A stretch of DNA of 51,286 bases from Gammaproteobacteria bacterium (GTDB lineage: Bacteria > Pseudomonadota > Gammaproteobacteria > Pseudomonadales > Halieaceae), in contig JAUIMF010000015.1 in the NCBI GenBank assembly GCA_030433415.1, positions 1 through 51,286 of the forward strand. The letters run 5' to 3'. A model generated the notes under the pieces. It had not been told where the DNA came from. It worked only from the letters and a program-made list of their open reading frames with translations, and searched no databases. How positions within the stretch are numbered: position 1 is the stretch's first letter; every line of letters starts with the position of its first letter. Shown here one piece after another: positions 23,994 to 32,330 of the stretch. A program made the position numbers and the translations under genes.

Positions 23994-24290
23994 TTACTGG
24001 GTGAGCATCCACTCAATAACGGTTTTCACATCGGCTTCGGGTGCCGGACTGGCGGGCATGGGAATGGCCCCCCAGGTGAGCTCTCCAGCGGCACGTCCGG
24101 CCTTGACCGTGGCCACCAGCGCATCGACGTCTGCCGCACTGTACTTCGCCGCAAGGTCCTTGATGGACGGGCCCACGGCTTTGCGGTCGAGCTGGTGACA
24201 ACCCATACACCCGGATTTCATGGCCGTCGCCTGGTCTGCCAGCGCCAGATGGCTGATGAAAAACAGCATCGCTACACCTAGATACTTCAT
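23994..24290 (-). CDS. Small c-type cytochrome (c5/c551-like)
   Basis: This 98-residue protein has a signal peptide (LGVAMLFFISHLALA, cut near residue 18). It carries one haem site, CMGCH at residues 28-32, and a Met ligand in IPMPAS (Met78), which defines a class I monohaem cytochrome of the periplasm. GPSIKDLAAKY and the final VIEWMLTQ helix are standard. The size matches cytochrome c551/c5, soluble electron carriers to terminal oxidases or peroxidases. The start follows AAGGGG. It is upstream of gcvH with a 48-bp gap; there is no evident functional link. Confidence 0.94.
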   Translation of the reverse strand: MKYLGVAMLFFISHLALADQATAMKSGCMGCHQLDRKAVGPSIKDLAAKYSAADVDALVATVKAGRAAGELTWGAIPMPASPAPEADVKTVIEWMLTQ

Positions 24291-24424
24291 CGTTTAGCCC
24301 CTTTTAGCTCCTTCCAGCCCGCCGGCAATATTGCAGCGAGAGTATGTGCCCTGGCAGATGCGCTGAAGCCCACCGGAGCCGTTCCAAATTATTCTAGCCG
24401 CGAGTCGCGAAAACTCAATGCATG

Positions 24425-25663
24425 TCAGGCGACGCCCATCGTCTGGCGAATCAGGCGTCGCTTCAGCGGAGAAATGGCGTTCACGCTGCGCAGACCCTGG
24501 TTGCGCAGCCAGCGCACCGGCAGCGCATCCTGAGCGAACAATCGCTTGAAGCCATCCATGGCGGCCATCATCGCGAGATTGTCTGCCTTGCGACGCCGCT
24601 GGTACCGGCGCAAAACGTCAAGTCGGCCGGGGTTCAGGCCCCGCTCCACGGCCCTGGCAACTTCATCGGCGAGCACCTCAACATCGGCCAGGCCCAGATT
24701 GATTCCCTGGCCCGCCAGGGGATGAATCGTATGCGCCGCATCGGCCACCAGGGCGATACCCGGCAACACGTAGTCCACGGCGTGACGCTGACGCAGGGGG
24801 AATGCATAGCGTGGTGCGCACGCTACTGCCGCACCCAGCGCCGCTTCGCTGGCGGTGGTCAGCGCATCGCAAAAGCCCTGCTCATCCAGACCGAGCAGTT
24901 CATCGGCGCAATCCTCTTCGATGGACCACACAATGGAACACAGCCGCTCATCAGCGCCTTGCAGCGGCAGCAGCGCGAGCGGCCCCGTCGACAGAAAGCG
25001 TTGCCAGGCCGTTCGCTCGTGCGAACGCTCGAAGCGCACGGTACTGACGATGGCCCGGTGTCCGTAGTCCCATTCGCGGGTCCGCATACCCAGACGCTCG
25101 CGGGTTGGCGACAGGGCGCCGTCGGCGGCCACCAGCAGATCACAGCCCAGGCGCTCCCCTGACTCCAGTACCACCGTGGTGCATGACTCCTGGCGCTCAA
25201 GCTCGGCCACAACAGCGGGAGCCCTTATCTGCAGGCCAGCCTGGTCTTGCGCCCGCTCCAGGAGCGCGCCGGTAACCAGGCTGTTTTCGACGATGGTTCC
25301 CAGGCTGGGCGCGCCCACCTCGGATGCGTCGAATTCGATACGACCTGTGCCTTCGGCATCCCAGACCGTCATATGGCGATAGGCGCAGCTACGGGCTGCG
25401 GTGATCGCCGGCCAGGCTCCCAGGCGATCCAGAAACTTGATCGACCGACCCGTCAGGGCACTGACCCTGGCATCGAAGGCGCGGGGATCGGTCTCGCCTG
25501 CATCGACCGTGGGCAGCGCCGCGGGCTCCTTCGCCTCGATCAGCGCCAGGGACAGGCCCTTGCCCGCCAACGCCACCGCCGTCGCGAGGCCGGCGATGCC
25601 ACCGCCGGCGATGACCACGTCCACGCGACGATCGGCCGTGTTGTCGTGCGACCGCTCAGCCAC
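24425..25663 (-). CDS. FAD-dependent ubiquinone-biosynthesis hydroxylase (UbiI/UbiF/VisC-like)
   Basis: This 412-residue flavoprotein monooxygenase has the Rossmann VDVVIAGGGIAGLATAVALAG near residue 17, LLVAADGALSPTRERLG in the middle and LVADAAHTIHPLAGQGINLGLAD near residue 305, which is the UbiH/COQ6 family signature. It would hydroxylate an octaprenyl-phenol ring position on the membrane side during ubiquinone synthesis. E. coli has ubiI (visC) in the same place after ubiH, but paralogue identity cannot be fixed without alignment. I chose GTG 25663, which follows GGAG and overlaps the ubiH stop by 8 bp. An ATG at 25906 would read far into ubiH in another frame and is not believable. Confidence 0.93.
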   Translation of the reverse strand: MAERSHDNTADRRVDVVIAGGGIAGLATAVALAGKGLSLALIEAKEPAALPTVDAGETDPRAFDARVSALTGRSIKFLDRLGAWPAITAARSCAYRHMTVWDAEGTGRIEFDASEVGAPSLGTIVENSLVTGALLERAQDQAGLQIRAPAVVAELERQESCTTVVLESGERLGCDLLVAADGALSPTRERLGMRTREWDYGHRAIVSTVRFERSHERTAWQRFLSTGPLALLPLQGADERLCSIVWSIEEDCADELLGLDEQGFCDALTTASEAALGAAVACAPRYAFPLRQRHAVDYVLPGIALVADAAHTIHPLAGQGINLGLADVEVLADEVARAVERGLNPGRLDVLRRYQRRRKADNLAMMAAMDGFKRLFAQDALPVRWLRNQGLRSVNAISPLKRRLIRQTMGVA

Positions 25664-26906
25664 GGGCAGTCTCCAGCGCGGCCATGCCCGCAGCCTGATG
25701 CACAAACTGCCGTCGAAGGAGCGGAAACAGATCGAGGCCCGCAAGCGCCAGGTCGCGTCCGAGGGAAACCAGGGGGTCCGCCACCATGAACAGGCCGGGA
25801 AGCCCGTCGCTGGCGCCAATGGTGATGGCCTGGTCTTCGTGACGCGAGCGCGTGTAGGCCTCCAGTGCGTCGAGATCACCGGGGCTGCGCTGACGACGTA
25901 CCGCATCGCTGATATGAGTGCTGAGTGCGGCTGCGTCCCGCAGTGCCAGGTTAAAACCCTGGCCCGCTACGGGGTGCAGCGCGTGGGCGGCGTTGCCCAG
26001 CACCACGCAGTGTCGCCGTGCCTGCTCCACCGCCTCGACCAGCGCCAGGGGGTAGCTGTGCCGTTCGCCGACCCGCGTGATGCGCCCTAAGCGATGGCCA
26101 AACGCATCCTCCAGAGCGCGTCGAAAACTGTCGTCATCGGCCACCTGCAATCGCTGGGCCTCCGTCGGCGGCAGGGTCCACACAAGGGCCATGCGATGGG
26201 CGCTTTCCGCCGTCGCCACCAGCGGCAGCAGGGCCAGGGGGCCACTGGCGGTGAAGCGCTCGAAGGCCCAGCCCTGATGGTCCTGTTCAAAGGCCAGATT
26301 GGCGATGAGCCCCTGCTGGCCGTAGGACTTGCGCCGGGTAAAAAATCCCAGGGACTCGCGCAGCGTGGAGGCGGCGCCATCGGCGATCACCAGCAGATCC
26401 GCGCGCACGGTCTCTCCGTCGAGGGTCACGTCCATGCCCCCAGCATCAGCCCTTGCCTCGCTGACGCGGGCCGGACAGCGCAGTTCGATACGCGGGCGCC
26501 CACGAACCGCCGCCAGCAGCGTACGACCCAGGCAGGGGTTTTCGACCACCCACCCCAGCGCGTCCCAGCCCTGCTCATGCGCCGACAGGCAACTGCTGCC
26601 GAAGCGCCCGCGGCGCGACACGTGTATCTGTCGGATCGGCCCCAGCCCCGGCAACAGTTCATCCCACAGACCCAACTCCTGCAGCAGTGTTGCCGTGCTG
26701 AAACTCAGGGCCGTGGAACGGGCATCAAAGGAGGGGTGGTAAGGGCTCGAGACTGCCGTGGGCTCTGGCAGGGCCATGCCCTCAACGACGGTGATGCGCA
26801 CGCGCTCCGGTAAATCGCGGTCGAGCAGCAGGGCCAGGCTGAGGCCCACCATACCGCCCCCGGCAATCACCACATGATCGGACTGGCGAGCTGCACCGTC
26901 GCTCAT
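25656..26906 (-). CDS. ubiH: 2-octaprenyl-6-methoxyphenol hydroxylase
   Basis: This 416-residue FAD monooxygenase has the N-terminal VVIAGGGMVGLSLALLLDR. The WAFERFTASGPLALLPL segment matches E. coli UbiH closely, and GNAAHALHPVAGQGFNLALRD is the ribityl-binding signature. RVGERHSYPLALVEAVEQARR also follows UbiH. It hydroxylates a ubiquinone ring precursor. It overlaps pepP by 4 bp (ATGA) at its start and the second hydroxylase by 8 bp at its end, giving a tightly coupled ygfB-pepP-ubiH-ubiI-like operon as in E. coli. Confidence 0.95.
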   Translation of the reverse strand: MSDGAARQSDHVVIAGGGMVGLSLALLLDRDLPERVRITVVEGMALPEPTAVSSPYHPSFDARSTALSFSTATLLQELGLWDELLPGLGPIRQIHVSRRGRFGSSCLSAHEQGWDALGWVVENPCLGRTLLAAVRGRPRIELRCPARVSEARADAGGMDVTLDGETVRADLLVIADGAASTLRESLGFFTRRKSYGQQGLIANLAFEQDHQGWAFERFTASGPLALLPLVATAESAHRMALVWTLPPTEAQRLQVADDDSFRRALEDAFGHRLGRITRVGERHSYPLALVEAVEQARRHCVVLGNAAHALHPVAGQGFNLALRDAAALSTHISDAVRRQRSPGDLDALEAYTRSRHEDQAITIGASDGLPGLFMVADPLVSLGRDLALAGLDLFPLLRRQFVHQAAGMAALETARG

Positions 26907-28258
26907 GCCATGAGTGCCTCTATCTCATCTGCGCTGCGGGGCAGGCCGCTGCTGAGCAGCTCAAAACCGTCTTCGGTAATCACCACGTCATCTTCAATAC
27001 GCACGCCCAGGCCACGCCAGGGTCGATCCACAGCGGTATTGTCTGGCGCCACATACAAGCCCGGCTCTACCGTAAGCACCATGCCCGGCTCCAGAATCCG
27101 CCACTCTCCGCCGGGACGGTAGTCCCCCACATCGTGCACATCGAGGCCAAGCCAGTGGCCAACGCGGTGCATATAAAAATCGCGGTATGCACCCTCTTTT
27201 ATCAGCTTCTCGACACGACCGCTGAGCAGGCCGAGGTCCACGAGTCCCCGGGTGATAACGTCGACGGTGGCTTCGTGGGGCGCGTTCCAGTCCTGTCCTG
27301 GAGCGAGCGCGGCGAACGCCGCCTCCTGCGCCGCCAGTACCAGTTCATAGAGCTTGCGTTGGCGACGACTGAAGCGACCATTGACGGGAAACGTGCGGGT
27401 GATATCGCTGGCGTAACCACGGTACTCGCAGCCTGCGTCAATGAGCACCAGGTCACCGCTGCGCAGGCGGCGATCATTCGCGGTGTAGTGCATGGTGCAG
27501 GCGTTGGCACCACCGGCAACAATAGCGGGATAGGCCGCGTGGCGGGCGCCGTGACGGGCATACTCGTGCTGCATTTCGGCTTCCAGGGCGTACTCGTACA
27601 TTCCGGGACGGCACTGCACCATGGCGCGGCGATGAGCCCGCACGCTGATCGCTGCGGCCTGGCGCAACTGCCGCAACTCGGCAGCGGATTTGTAAAGGCG
27701 TTGCTCGTGCAGCAGGTGATCCAGATCCGTGAACTCTCCCGGCGGCACTGCCCCTGCCGCCACCTTGCTGCGGATGCTGTTGACCCAGGCCATGATACGG
27801 GAGTCGAAATCACGGCTGCGTCCCATGGAGTAATACACGCGACCCCGGCCCTCGATCAGGCCGGGCAGGATGTCGTCGATATCACTGAGAGGAAAGGCAT
27901 CGTCGGCACCAAAGGCTTCGCTTGCCGCGTCGGCGCCAACCCGGGCGCCGTGCCAGAGCTCCTGCACAGGGTCCTTCTCATGACAGAAGAGCACGTATTC
28001 ACCGTGCGCGCGTCCCGGTAGCAGGACCGCCACGGCATCGGGCTCGGGGAACCCCGTGAGGTAGTGAAAATCGCTGTCCTGACGGAATGGATACTCGGTG
28101 TCGCGACTGCGCACGGCCAGCCCCGCCGCCGTGACTATGGCGATGCTGTTGTCCTCCATCATGTCCATCAGGCGCTGACGGCGGCGCTGGAATTCACCGC
28201 GGGGCAGCCCGGGTACCGCGTCCAGGGGTTCGCCGGAACAGGGCTGCGCGCTAGTCAC
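26903..28258 (-). CDS. pepP: Xaa-Pro aminopeptidase P
   Basis: This 451-residue metallopeptidase cleaves the N-terminal residue before proline. The N-terminal domain with FPQEDSDFHYLTGF-like sequence (FRQDSDFHYLTGFPEPDAV) precedes the pita-bread catalytic domain. The dinuclear metal ligands are visible: Asp in LIDAGCEYRGYASDITRTFP (two), His in HRVGHWLGLDVHDVG, Glu in LTVEPGLYV and Glu in VRIEDDVVIT. I chose GTG 28258, which follows GAGGAT and overlaps the ygfB stop by 8 bp (GTGACTAG). The ATG at 28300 lies inside ygfB without support. The length then matches the usual size of about 440. Confidence 0.96.
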   Translation of the reverse strand: MTSAQPCSGEPLDAVPGLPRGEFQRRRQRLMDMMEDNSIAIVTAAGLAVRSRDTEYPFRQDSDFHYLTGFPEPDAVAVLLPGRAHGEYVLFCHEKDPVQELWHGARVGADAASEAFGADDAFPLSDIDDILPGLIEGRGRVYYSMGRSRDFDSRIMAWVNSIRSKVAAGAVPPGEFTDLDHLLHEQRLYKSAAELRQLRQAAAISVRAHRRAMVQCRPGMYEYALEAEMQHEYARHGARHAAYPAIVAGGANACTMHYTANDRRLRSGDLVLIDAGCEYRGYASDITRTFPVNGRFSRRQRKLYELVLAAQEAAFAALAPGQDWNAPHEATVDVITRGLVDLGLLSGRVEKLIKEGAYRDFYMHRVGHWLGLDVHDVGDYRPGGEWRILEPGMVLTVEPGLYVAPDNTAVDRPWRGLGVRIEDDVVITEDGFELLSSGLPRSADEIEALMA

Positions 28259-28844
28259 CGCGATCCTCGGGTGTACCGACCCCGGCGTCCAGCAACACAT
28301 TCATCGCCGCAACGCGCAGATACTCGTAGAGCTCTTCGTAGTGGCGCTCGCCATCCTCATCATCCTGACTGTCGTCGTCATCGGGACCAGCCTGGGCGAT
28401 GGCGGCAAAGTCCTTGAGCGCTTCGGCGCTGTCGGTAGCTACGGCCTCGGCCTGGGCACCGGCGCTGACGCGGGCCTGGGCAAAGCCGCCTAGAAATCCG
28501 CGGCACCAGGACGCCATGGCGTCCACGCGCTGCCCCAGTTCCACGTCGTCACCGGGAAGCAATAGCTGAAAGTCAAAGTCGCCCGCGGCGATGCAGGCTT
28601 CCATCTCATCCCGCAGGCCCTGGATTGCGTCGGCCATGTCGCCATGGAACGTCGTGTCCAGAGTCTGCTCCAGGTTGGTGATGAGCGCGGCGCGATCACC
28701 GCGAAAGCCGCCGCCGAGGAGTCCGCCCAGACAGCCGTGGATTTCTGCGGGGGACAGCAACTGCCCCTGCTCAAGCAGGGCATTTGCCAGCGCGTCAAAA
28801 TGGGCACCCAGATCGTCACCGGGAAGAGGATCAAGAATGGACAA
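28251..28844 (-). CDS. ygfB: YgfB / UPF0149 family protein
   Basis: This protein of about 197 residues is all-helical. LLSPAEIHGCLGGLLGGGF (about residues 30-48), FDFQLLLPGDDVELGQRVDAMASWCRGFLGGF and EEYEYLRVAAMNVLL-like sequence (YEELYEYLRVAAMNVLLDAG) are all UPF0149 hallmarks. A run of acidic residues (DDDDSQDDEDGE) lies before the last helix. In Pseudomonas aeruginosa YgfB represses ampDh3 and influences beta-lactam resistance; that role may not transfer. The start is not certain: TTG 28844 gives the family length, while ATG 28925 is only 12 bp from the divergent gene's ATG. It is the first gene of the pepP-ubiH operon. Confidence 0.88.
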   Translation of the reverse strand: MSILDPLPGDDLGAHFDALANALLEQGQLLSPAEIHGCLGGLLGGGFRGDRAALITNLEQTLDTTFHGDMADAIQGLRDEMEACIAAGDFDFQLLLPGDDVELGQRVDAMASWCRGFLGGFAQARVSAGAQAEAVATDSAEALKDFAAIAQAGPDDDDSQDDEDGERHYEELYEYLRVAAMNVLLDAGVGTPEDRGD

Positions 28845-28936
28845 TACGTTTACTGCGACGCGTTTGCGCCGTTGACCTGTCTGAGACCGAACCCTATAGT
28901 GCCGACAATCCCAAGCGCCATGCAAGTCGTGCCGGC

Positions 28937-29146
28937 ATGTCAGATGACGCCCTGAAAACCCTGGAAGACAAGATCGATCAGCTCATTGCGCTGTGCGCGC
29001 AGCTGAATCGCGAAAACCGCGCGCTCAAGGAAGAGAATCTTGGCTTCCAGCAGGAGCGACGGGACCTTATTGCCAAGAATGACCTTGCCCGCGCCCGCGT
29101 CGAGGCAACGCTGCAACGCCTGCGCAGCATGGAGGCCGCATCATGA
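28937..29146 (+). CDS. Small coiled-coil protein, TIGR02449 family (ZapB-like)
   Basis: This 69-residue, nearly all-helical protein has heptads from LKTLEDKIDQLIALCAQLNRE through RARVEATLQRLRSM, consistent with a parallel coiled coil. This family commonly precedes zapA in gammaproteobacteria, and a ZapB-like role in cell division has been suggested by position and shape, not by data I can cite. ATG 28937 is chosen because upstream sequence from 28784 lies in the divergent ygfB region and is not conserved. Its stop overlaps the zapA start by 4 bp (ATGA), which indicates translational coupling. Confidence 0.88.
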   Translation: MSDDALKTLEDKIDQLIALCAQLNRENRALKEENLGFQQERRDLIAKNDLARARVEATLQRLRSMEAAS

Positions 29147-29490
29147 GCGCTCGCGGCAACACCGTGTCTGTGAAGATTCTCGACAAGGAATACCAGGTGG
29201 CCTGCCCCCCCGAGCAGCAGGCGGAACTGCTGCTGTCTGCCCGTCACCTGGATGAGCAGATGCGCGCCATTCGTGCCACCGGCAAAGTGATTGGCCTGGA
29301 GCGCATCGCCGTGATGGCCGCGCTCAACATCAGCCATGAGCTGTTGAAGGCTCGCTCCGGCCCCGCGGCCGAAACCGATGCCACTGCCACGGCAACAGAC
29401 GAGACACCTCCGCCACCAGGAGGCGTGGCCAGCCTCAGCGCCAAACTCGACGAGGCGCTGCACCAGCTTCGTCAGCTCGAAATCGGCTGA
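29143..29490 (+). CDS. zapA: Cell division protein ZapA
   Basis: This 115-residue ZapA bundles FtsZ filaments at the division site. The N-terminal VSVKILDKEYQVACPPEQQAELLLSARHLDEQMR domain (about 6-40) and GLERIAVMAALNISHELLK (about 50-70) are characteristic, followed by a Thr/Pro-rich linker and a C-terminal helix (LSAKLDEALHQLRQLE). The linker AATETDATATATDETPPPP-like stretch (about 79-93) is longer than in E. coli. The gene is followed at once by 6S RNA and 5-FCL, the same order as in E. coli. Confidence 0.95.
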   Translation: MSARGNTVSVKILDKEYQVACPPEQQAELLLSARHLDEQMRAIRATGKVIGLERIAVMAALNISHELLKARSGPAAETDATATATDETPPPPGGVASLSAKLDEALHQLRQLEIG

Positions 29491-29548
29491 AACGCCCCGT
29501 TGGCAAGTCAATTGGGGGCAGGTACCACCGCCCCTACCCGCGATACGC

Positions 29549-29554
29549 TATAAT
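29549..29554 (+). promoter_or_regulatory. -10 box of the 6S RNA promoter
   Basis: TATAAT is a perfect consensus -10 box placed 6 bp before the predicted 5' end of 6S RNA at 29561. The -35 region (about 29526-29531, ACCGCC) is weak, so strong expression may rely on other elements upstream. Confidence 0.7.
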
Positions 29555-29560
29555 TCGTCC

Positions 29561-29738
29561 CGGTCCCTGGCGCATTTGCCAGACTTACTGTCCTCGAGCC
29601 GATAAAGCGTTAACCGGGGGTGACCGTCGCCGTTGGTGTGCAAGTCCGGCATGACCGGGAAGCCTGATACGGTACGGGAGCCACCACCTTGAACCGTAGG
29701 GTTCAAGGGCCGTTCTGTCAGCGGTGCGCCGGGTACCG
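29561..29738 (+). ncRNA. ssrS: 6S RNA
   Basis: This RNA of about 178 nt sits between zapA and 5-FCL as in E. coli. Landmarks shared with known 6S RNAs are CGAGCCGATA near 29594, GTTGGTGTGCA near 29632, AAGCCTG near 29661 and CACCTTGAACC then AGGGTTCAAGGG (29684-29709). The 5' end (CGGTCCCTGGCGCA) pairs with the 3' end (TGCGCCGGGTACCG), forming the closing stem of the long bulged hairpin that mimics open promoter DNA and binds RNA polymerase with sigma-70. The ends are estimated from this pairing and the TATAAT at 29549. Confidence 0.93.
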
Positions 29739-29803
29739 AACTTTTCTGCCCCTCCGGCTGCCCCGCTGCAAAAAACCCAATCTCGCCGAAAGAAACCACC
29801 GGA

Positions 29804-30403
29804 ATGGCGCCGCAGACTGAGTATCGCGAAGCAAAGGGCGCCCTGCGCACCGAACACCGGGCATTGCGCAGGCAGATCGCGCCTGCGATCGCCGCTGAAG
29901 CAGCGCTGCGCGCCGCACAACATCTGGCAACCCACCGGCTGTGGTCTGCTTCGCAGCATGTGGGCCTGTTCCTCGCCAACGATGGCGAGCTGGACCCCGC
30001 ACCCATTGCCGCGAACGCACGGCAAGCGGGCAAAACCCTTTACCTGCCCTCTATTCAGGGCCAGTCACTGGAATTCCGGCGCTGGGACGCCGACACTCCC
30101 CTTCACCCCAATCGCTACGGCATTGGCGAAAGTGCGGGCGCTCCACAAGCCGGTTCAGACCTGGACTTGCTGGTCATACCGCTCGTTGCCTGGTCACCCA
30201 GCGGAGCCCGGCTGGGCATGGGCGGCGGATTTTACGACCGGTTTATTGCGGCGCTGCCCGACCAGCGGCCGTTTCTGCTGGGGCTGGCGTACAGCTCGCA
30301 ACAGGACGAACGCATTGACGCGATGCGCGAAAGCTGGGATGCGCCGCTGGACGGTGTGCTGACGGAAGAGGGATTGGCGCTGTGCAACTCAGAAGCGAGC
30401 TAG
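29804..30403 (+). CDS. ygfA: 5-formyltetrahydrofolate cyclo-ligase
   Basis: This 199-residue enzyme converts 5-formyl-THF to 5,10-methenyl-THF using ATP. Typical sequences are the N-terminal KGALRTEHRALRRQIAP, YLPSIQGQSLEFRRWD and the C-terminal phosphate-binding LVIPLVAWSPSGARLGMGGGFYDRFIA (about 123-149). It follows 6S RNA by 65 bp and is probably read through from the same promoter, as in E. coli where ygfA is linked to persister formation. It converges on the 48-residue membrane peptide gene. Confidence 0.95.
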   Translation: MAPQTEYREAKGALRTEHRALRRQIAPAIAAEAALRAAQHLATHRLWSASQHVGLFLANDGELDPAPIAANARQAGKTLYLPSIQGQSLEFRRWDADTPLHPNRYGIGESAGAPQAGSDLDLLVIPLVAWSPSGARLGMGGGFYDRFIAALPDQRPFLLGLAYSSQQDERIDAMRESWDAPLDGVLTEEGLALCNSEAS

Positions 30404-30416
30404 CAGCGCAGAAAAC

Positions 30417-30563
30417 TCAGGGGTTGTCGACGATACCGGCCTGAAGTGGTGAGGCAGGCGCAGCGACGCTCGGCCCGGAGGACATGGGCAGCATCACGGT
30501 CAATAGTACGCCCAGGCCGAAGGCGGCGGTGAGCACAAGTAGCATGTCAGGTCGGCGTTTCAC
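30417..30563 (-). CDS. Small single-helix membrane protein (48 residues)
   Basis: A 48-codon gene opens with GTG 30563, 8 nt after AAGGA, an ideal ribosome site. It encodes three charged residues (KRRPD), a helix of about 20 residues (MLLVLTAAFGLGVLLTVMLP) and a Ser/Pro/Ala-rich tail ending QAGIVDNP. The positive-inside rule puts the N-terminus in the cytosol. Similar tiny proteins with KRRPDxL followed by one helix are, as far as I recall, found near these housekeeping genes in Pseudomonas and Marinobacter. No function is known. It lies between the convergent 5-FCL and the 3' end of ilvA on the same strand as ilvA. Confidence 0.75.
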   Translation of the reverse strand: MKRRPDMLLVLTAAFGLGVLLTVMLPMSSGPSVAAPASPLQAGIVDNP

Positions 30564-30627
30564 GACGATCCTTGGGTTATTTTTGTTACGAATTCACAAA
30601 TATGTCATGGAATAGTTGACGGTGCAA

Positions 30628-30664
30628 GACGTCTGACCAGGGAGGATTTGCCTTATCAGACGTC
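30628..30664 (-). terminator. Stem-loop overlapping the ilvA stop codon
   Basis: GACGTCTGA (30628-30636) and TCAGACGTC (30656-30664) form a 9-bp perfect stem with a 19-nt loop. One arm includes the ilvA stop codon. There is no T-run on the minus strand, so it may act as a barrier to exonucleases or a weak terminator before the small peptide gene. Confidence 0.5.
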
Positions 30665-32191
30665 GTCATCTGGCGTACCGAGGTACAGGCGGTACGCCGC
30701 ATTGTCGGTTTCATCCCAGTAGCGGTAGCCGATTTCTTCCAGTCGTTCGCGCACTTCCCGACGCTGGCGCGCCCCCACCTGCATGCCCACCAGAATGCGC
30801 CCGAAGGCGGCGCCATGATTGCGATAGTGGAACAACGAGATGTTCCAGCGCTCACCCAGCCCCGCCAGAAATTTGAGCAACGCACCGGGTCGCTCGGGAA
30901 ATTCAACGCGGTAAACGCGCTCCTCGCCCACATCATCCGGCGCCCGTCCCCCCACCATGTAGCGCACGTGGAGCTTCGCCGTTTCGTTGTCGGTGAGGTT
31001 TTCGCAGTGATAGCCCTTACCCTCGAGTTGGGCCAGTAGCTGTGACAGGTCATCGCCGCCCGGCTCCACCGTCACCCCCACGAACACCCGCGCCCGGGAT
31101 GCCGAGCTGTAGCGGTAGTTGAATTCCGTGATATTGCGCTTGCCGATGGCGCCGCAGAAACGGCGGAACGCGCCGGGCTCTTCGGGAATCGTCACACTGA
31201 TCACCGCCTCGCGCTGCTCGCCGATCTCGGTGCGCTCCGAGATGTAACGCAGACGATCAAAATTCGTATTGGCACCGCTGAGCACCGCAAGCAGCTGCTG
31301 GTTCTGCACGCCATCGCGCTCGATGTATTTTTTCAGGCCGGCGAGCGCCAGGGCCCCGGCGGGCTCGGCGATGCCACGGGTGTCTTCGAAGATATCTTTG
31401 ATCGCCGCACACATCTCGTCGGTGCTGGCGGTGATGACCTCGTCCACGGTATCGCGGATCACTCGAAAGGTCTCTTTGCCCACCTGTGCCACGGCGCAGC
31501 CATCGGCAAATAACCCCACCTCGCCCAGCGTGACGCGTCGCCCCCGATCCAGCGCCGCCTTCAGGCAGGCCGCGTCTTCGGGTTCCACGCCGATGATTCT
31601 GGTCTGGGGCCACACGTAGCGTATGTACGCGGCCATCCCGGCAAGCAGGCCACCGCCGCCGACCGGGACGAAGACCGCGTCGAGCGGTTCCTGATGCTGG
31701 CGCACCACCTCCATTCCCACGGTGCCCTGCCCTGCGATCACATCGGGATCATCAAAGGGGTGCACGTAGGTCAGTCCCTTCTTCTCTACCAGCGCGGTGG
31801 CATGCGCCGCCGCCTCGTCGAAGCTGTCTCCGTGCAGCACCACCTGCGCTCCGCGCGAGCGCACCGCATTGACCTTGATCGCTGGTGTGGTCTGAGGCAT
31901 GACGATGGTCGCCGGTACGCCCATGCGCTGGGCCGCCATAGCGAGCCCCTGGGCATGATTGCCCGCCGACGCCGCGATGACCCCGCGCTCACGCTGCTCC
32001 GGGCTGAGGCGACTCATCTTGTTGTAGGCGCCGCGCAGCTTGAACGAGAACACGGGCTGCAGATCTTCGCGCTTCAGCCAGATGCGGTTACCAAAGCGCG
32101 CCGACAGCAGCGCCGCCTCGTCGACCGGCGTCTCCCGGGCCACGTCGTAGACGCGGGCATCAAGGATTCGCTTGATATAGGACTGGGGCAT
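30656..32191 (-). CDS. ilvA: Threonine ammonia-lyase, biosynthetic (IlvA)
   Basis: This 511-residue PLP enzyme deaminates threonine to 2-oxobutyrate for isoleucine synthesis. The PLP Lys lies in REDLQPVFSFKLRGAYNKM (about residues 42-60), with SAGNHAQG and the phosphate loop VGGGGLLAG following. After the catalytic part (to about 320), two ACT-like regulatory domains (VISVTIPEEPGAFRRFCGAI and VYRVEFPERPGALLKFLAGL) give feedback control by isoleucine and valine, which marks the biosynthetic form. I use ATG 32191 (MPQSYIKR) because homologues start there; ATG 32218 would add nine residues. It is divergent from rpiA with 139 bp between, as in E. coli relatives and Pseudomonas. Confidence 0.96.
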   Translation of the reverse strand: MPQSYIKRILDARVYDVARETPVDEAALLSARFGNRIWLKREDLQPVFSFKLRGAYNKMSRLSPEQRERGVIAASAGNHAQGLAMAAQRMGVPATIVMPQTTPAIKVNAVRSRGAQVVLHGDSFDEAAAHATALVEKKGLTYVHPFDDPDVIAGQGTVGMEVVRQHQEPLDAVFVPVGGGGLLAGMAAYIRYVWPQTRIIGVEPEDAACLKAALDRGRRVTLGEVGLFADGCAVAQVGKETFRVIRDTVDEVITASTDEMCAAIKDIFEDTRGIAEPAGALALAGLKKYIERDGVQNQQLLAVLSGANTNFDRLRYISERTEIGEQREAVISVTIPEEPGAFRRFCGAIGKRNITEFNYRYSSASRARVFVGVTVEPGGDDLSQLLAQLEGKGYHCENLTDNETAKLHVRYMVGGRAPDDVGEERVYRVEFPERPGALLKFLAGLGERWNISLFHYRNHGAAFGRILVGMQVGARQRREVRERLEEIGYRYWDETDNAAYRLYLGTPDDDV

Positions 32192-32330
32192 GAGCAGGGC
32201 GCCGGGCAAAAGGCGCATGGTAAAGCACCAGGCAGGCAGCGCGCAGCCACGGGATGCGTGAACTAGTCACAGCCCCTCCCCGGCGCCGGCGCACGCAGGT
32301 ACACTCGCGCTTTGCTTTCAGGAACCGCTT

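Noticed and set aside
28784..28936. Extended N-terminus for the small coiled-coil gene
   Set aside because: The residues come from the ygfB side, have no ribosome site, and ATG 28937 gives the family length.
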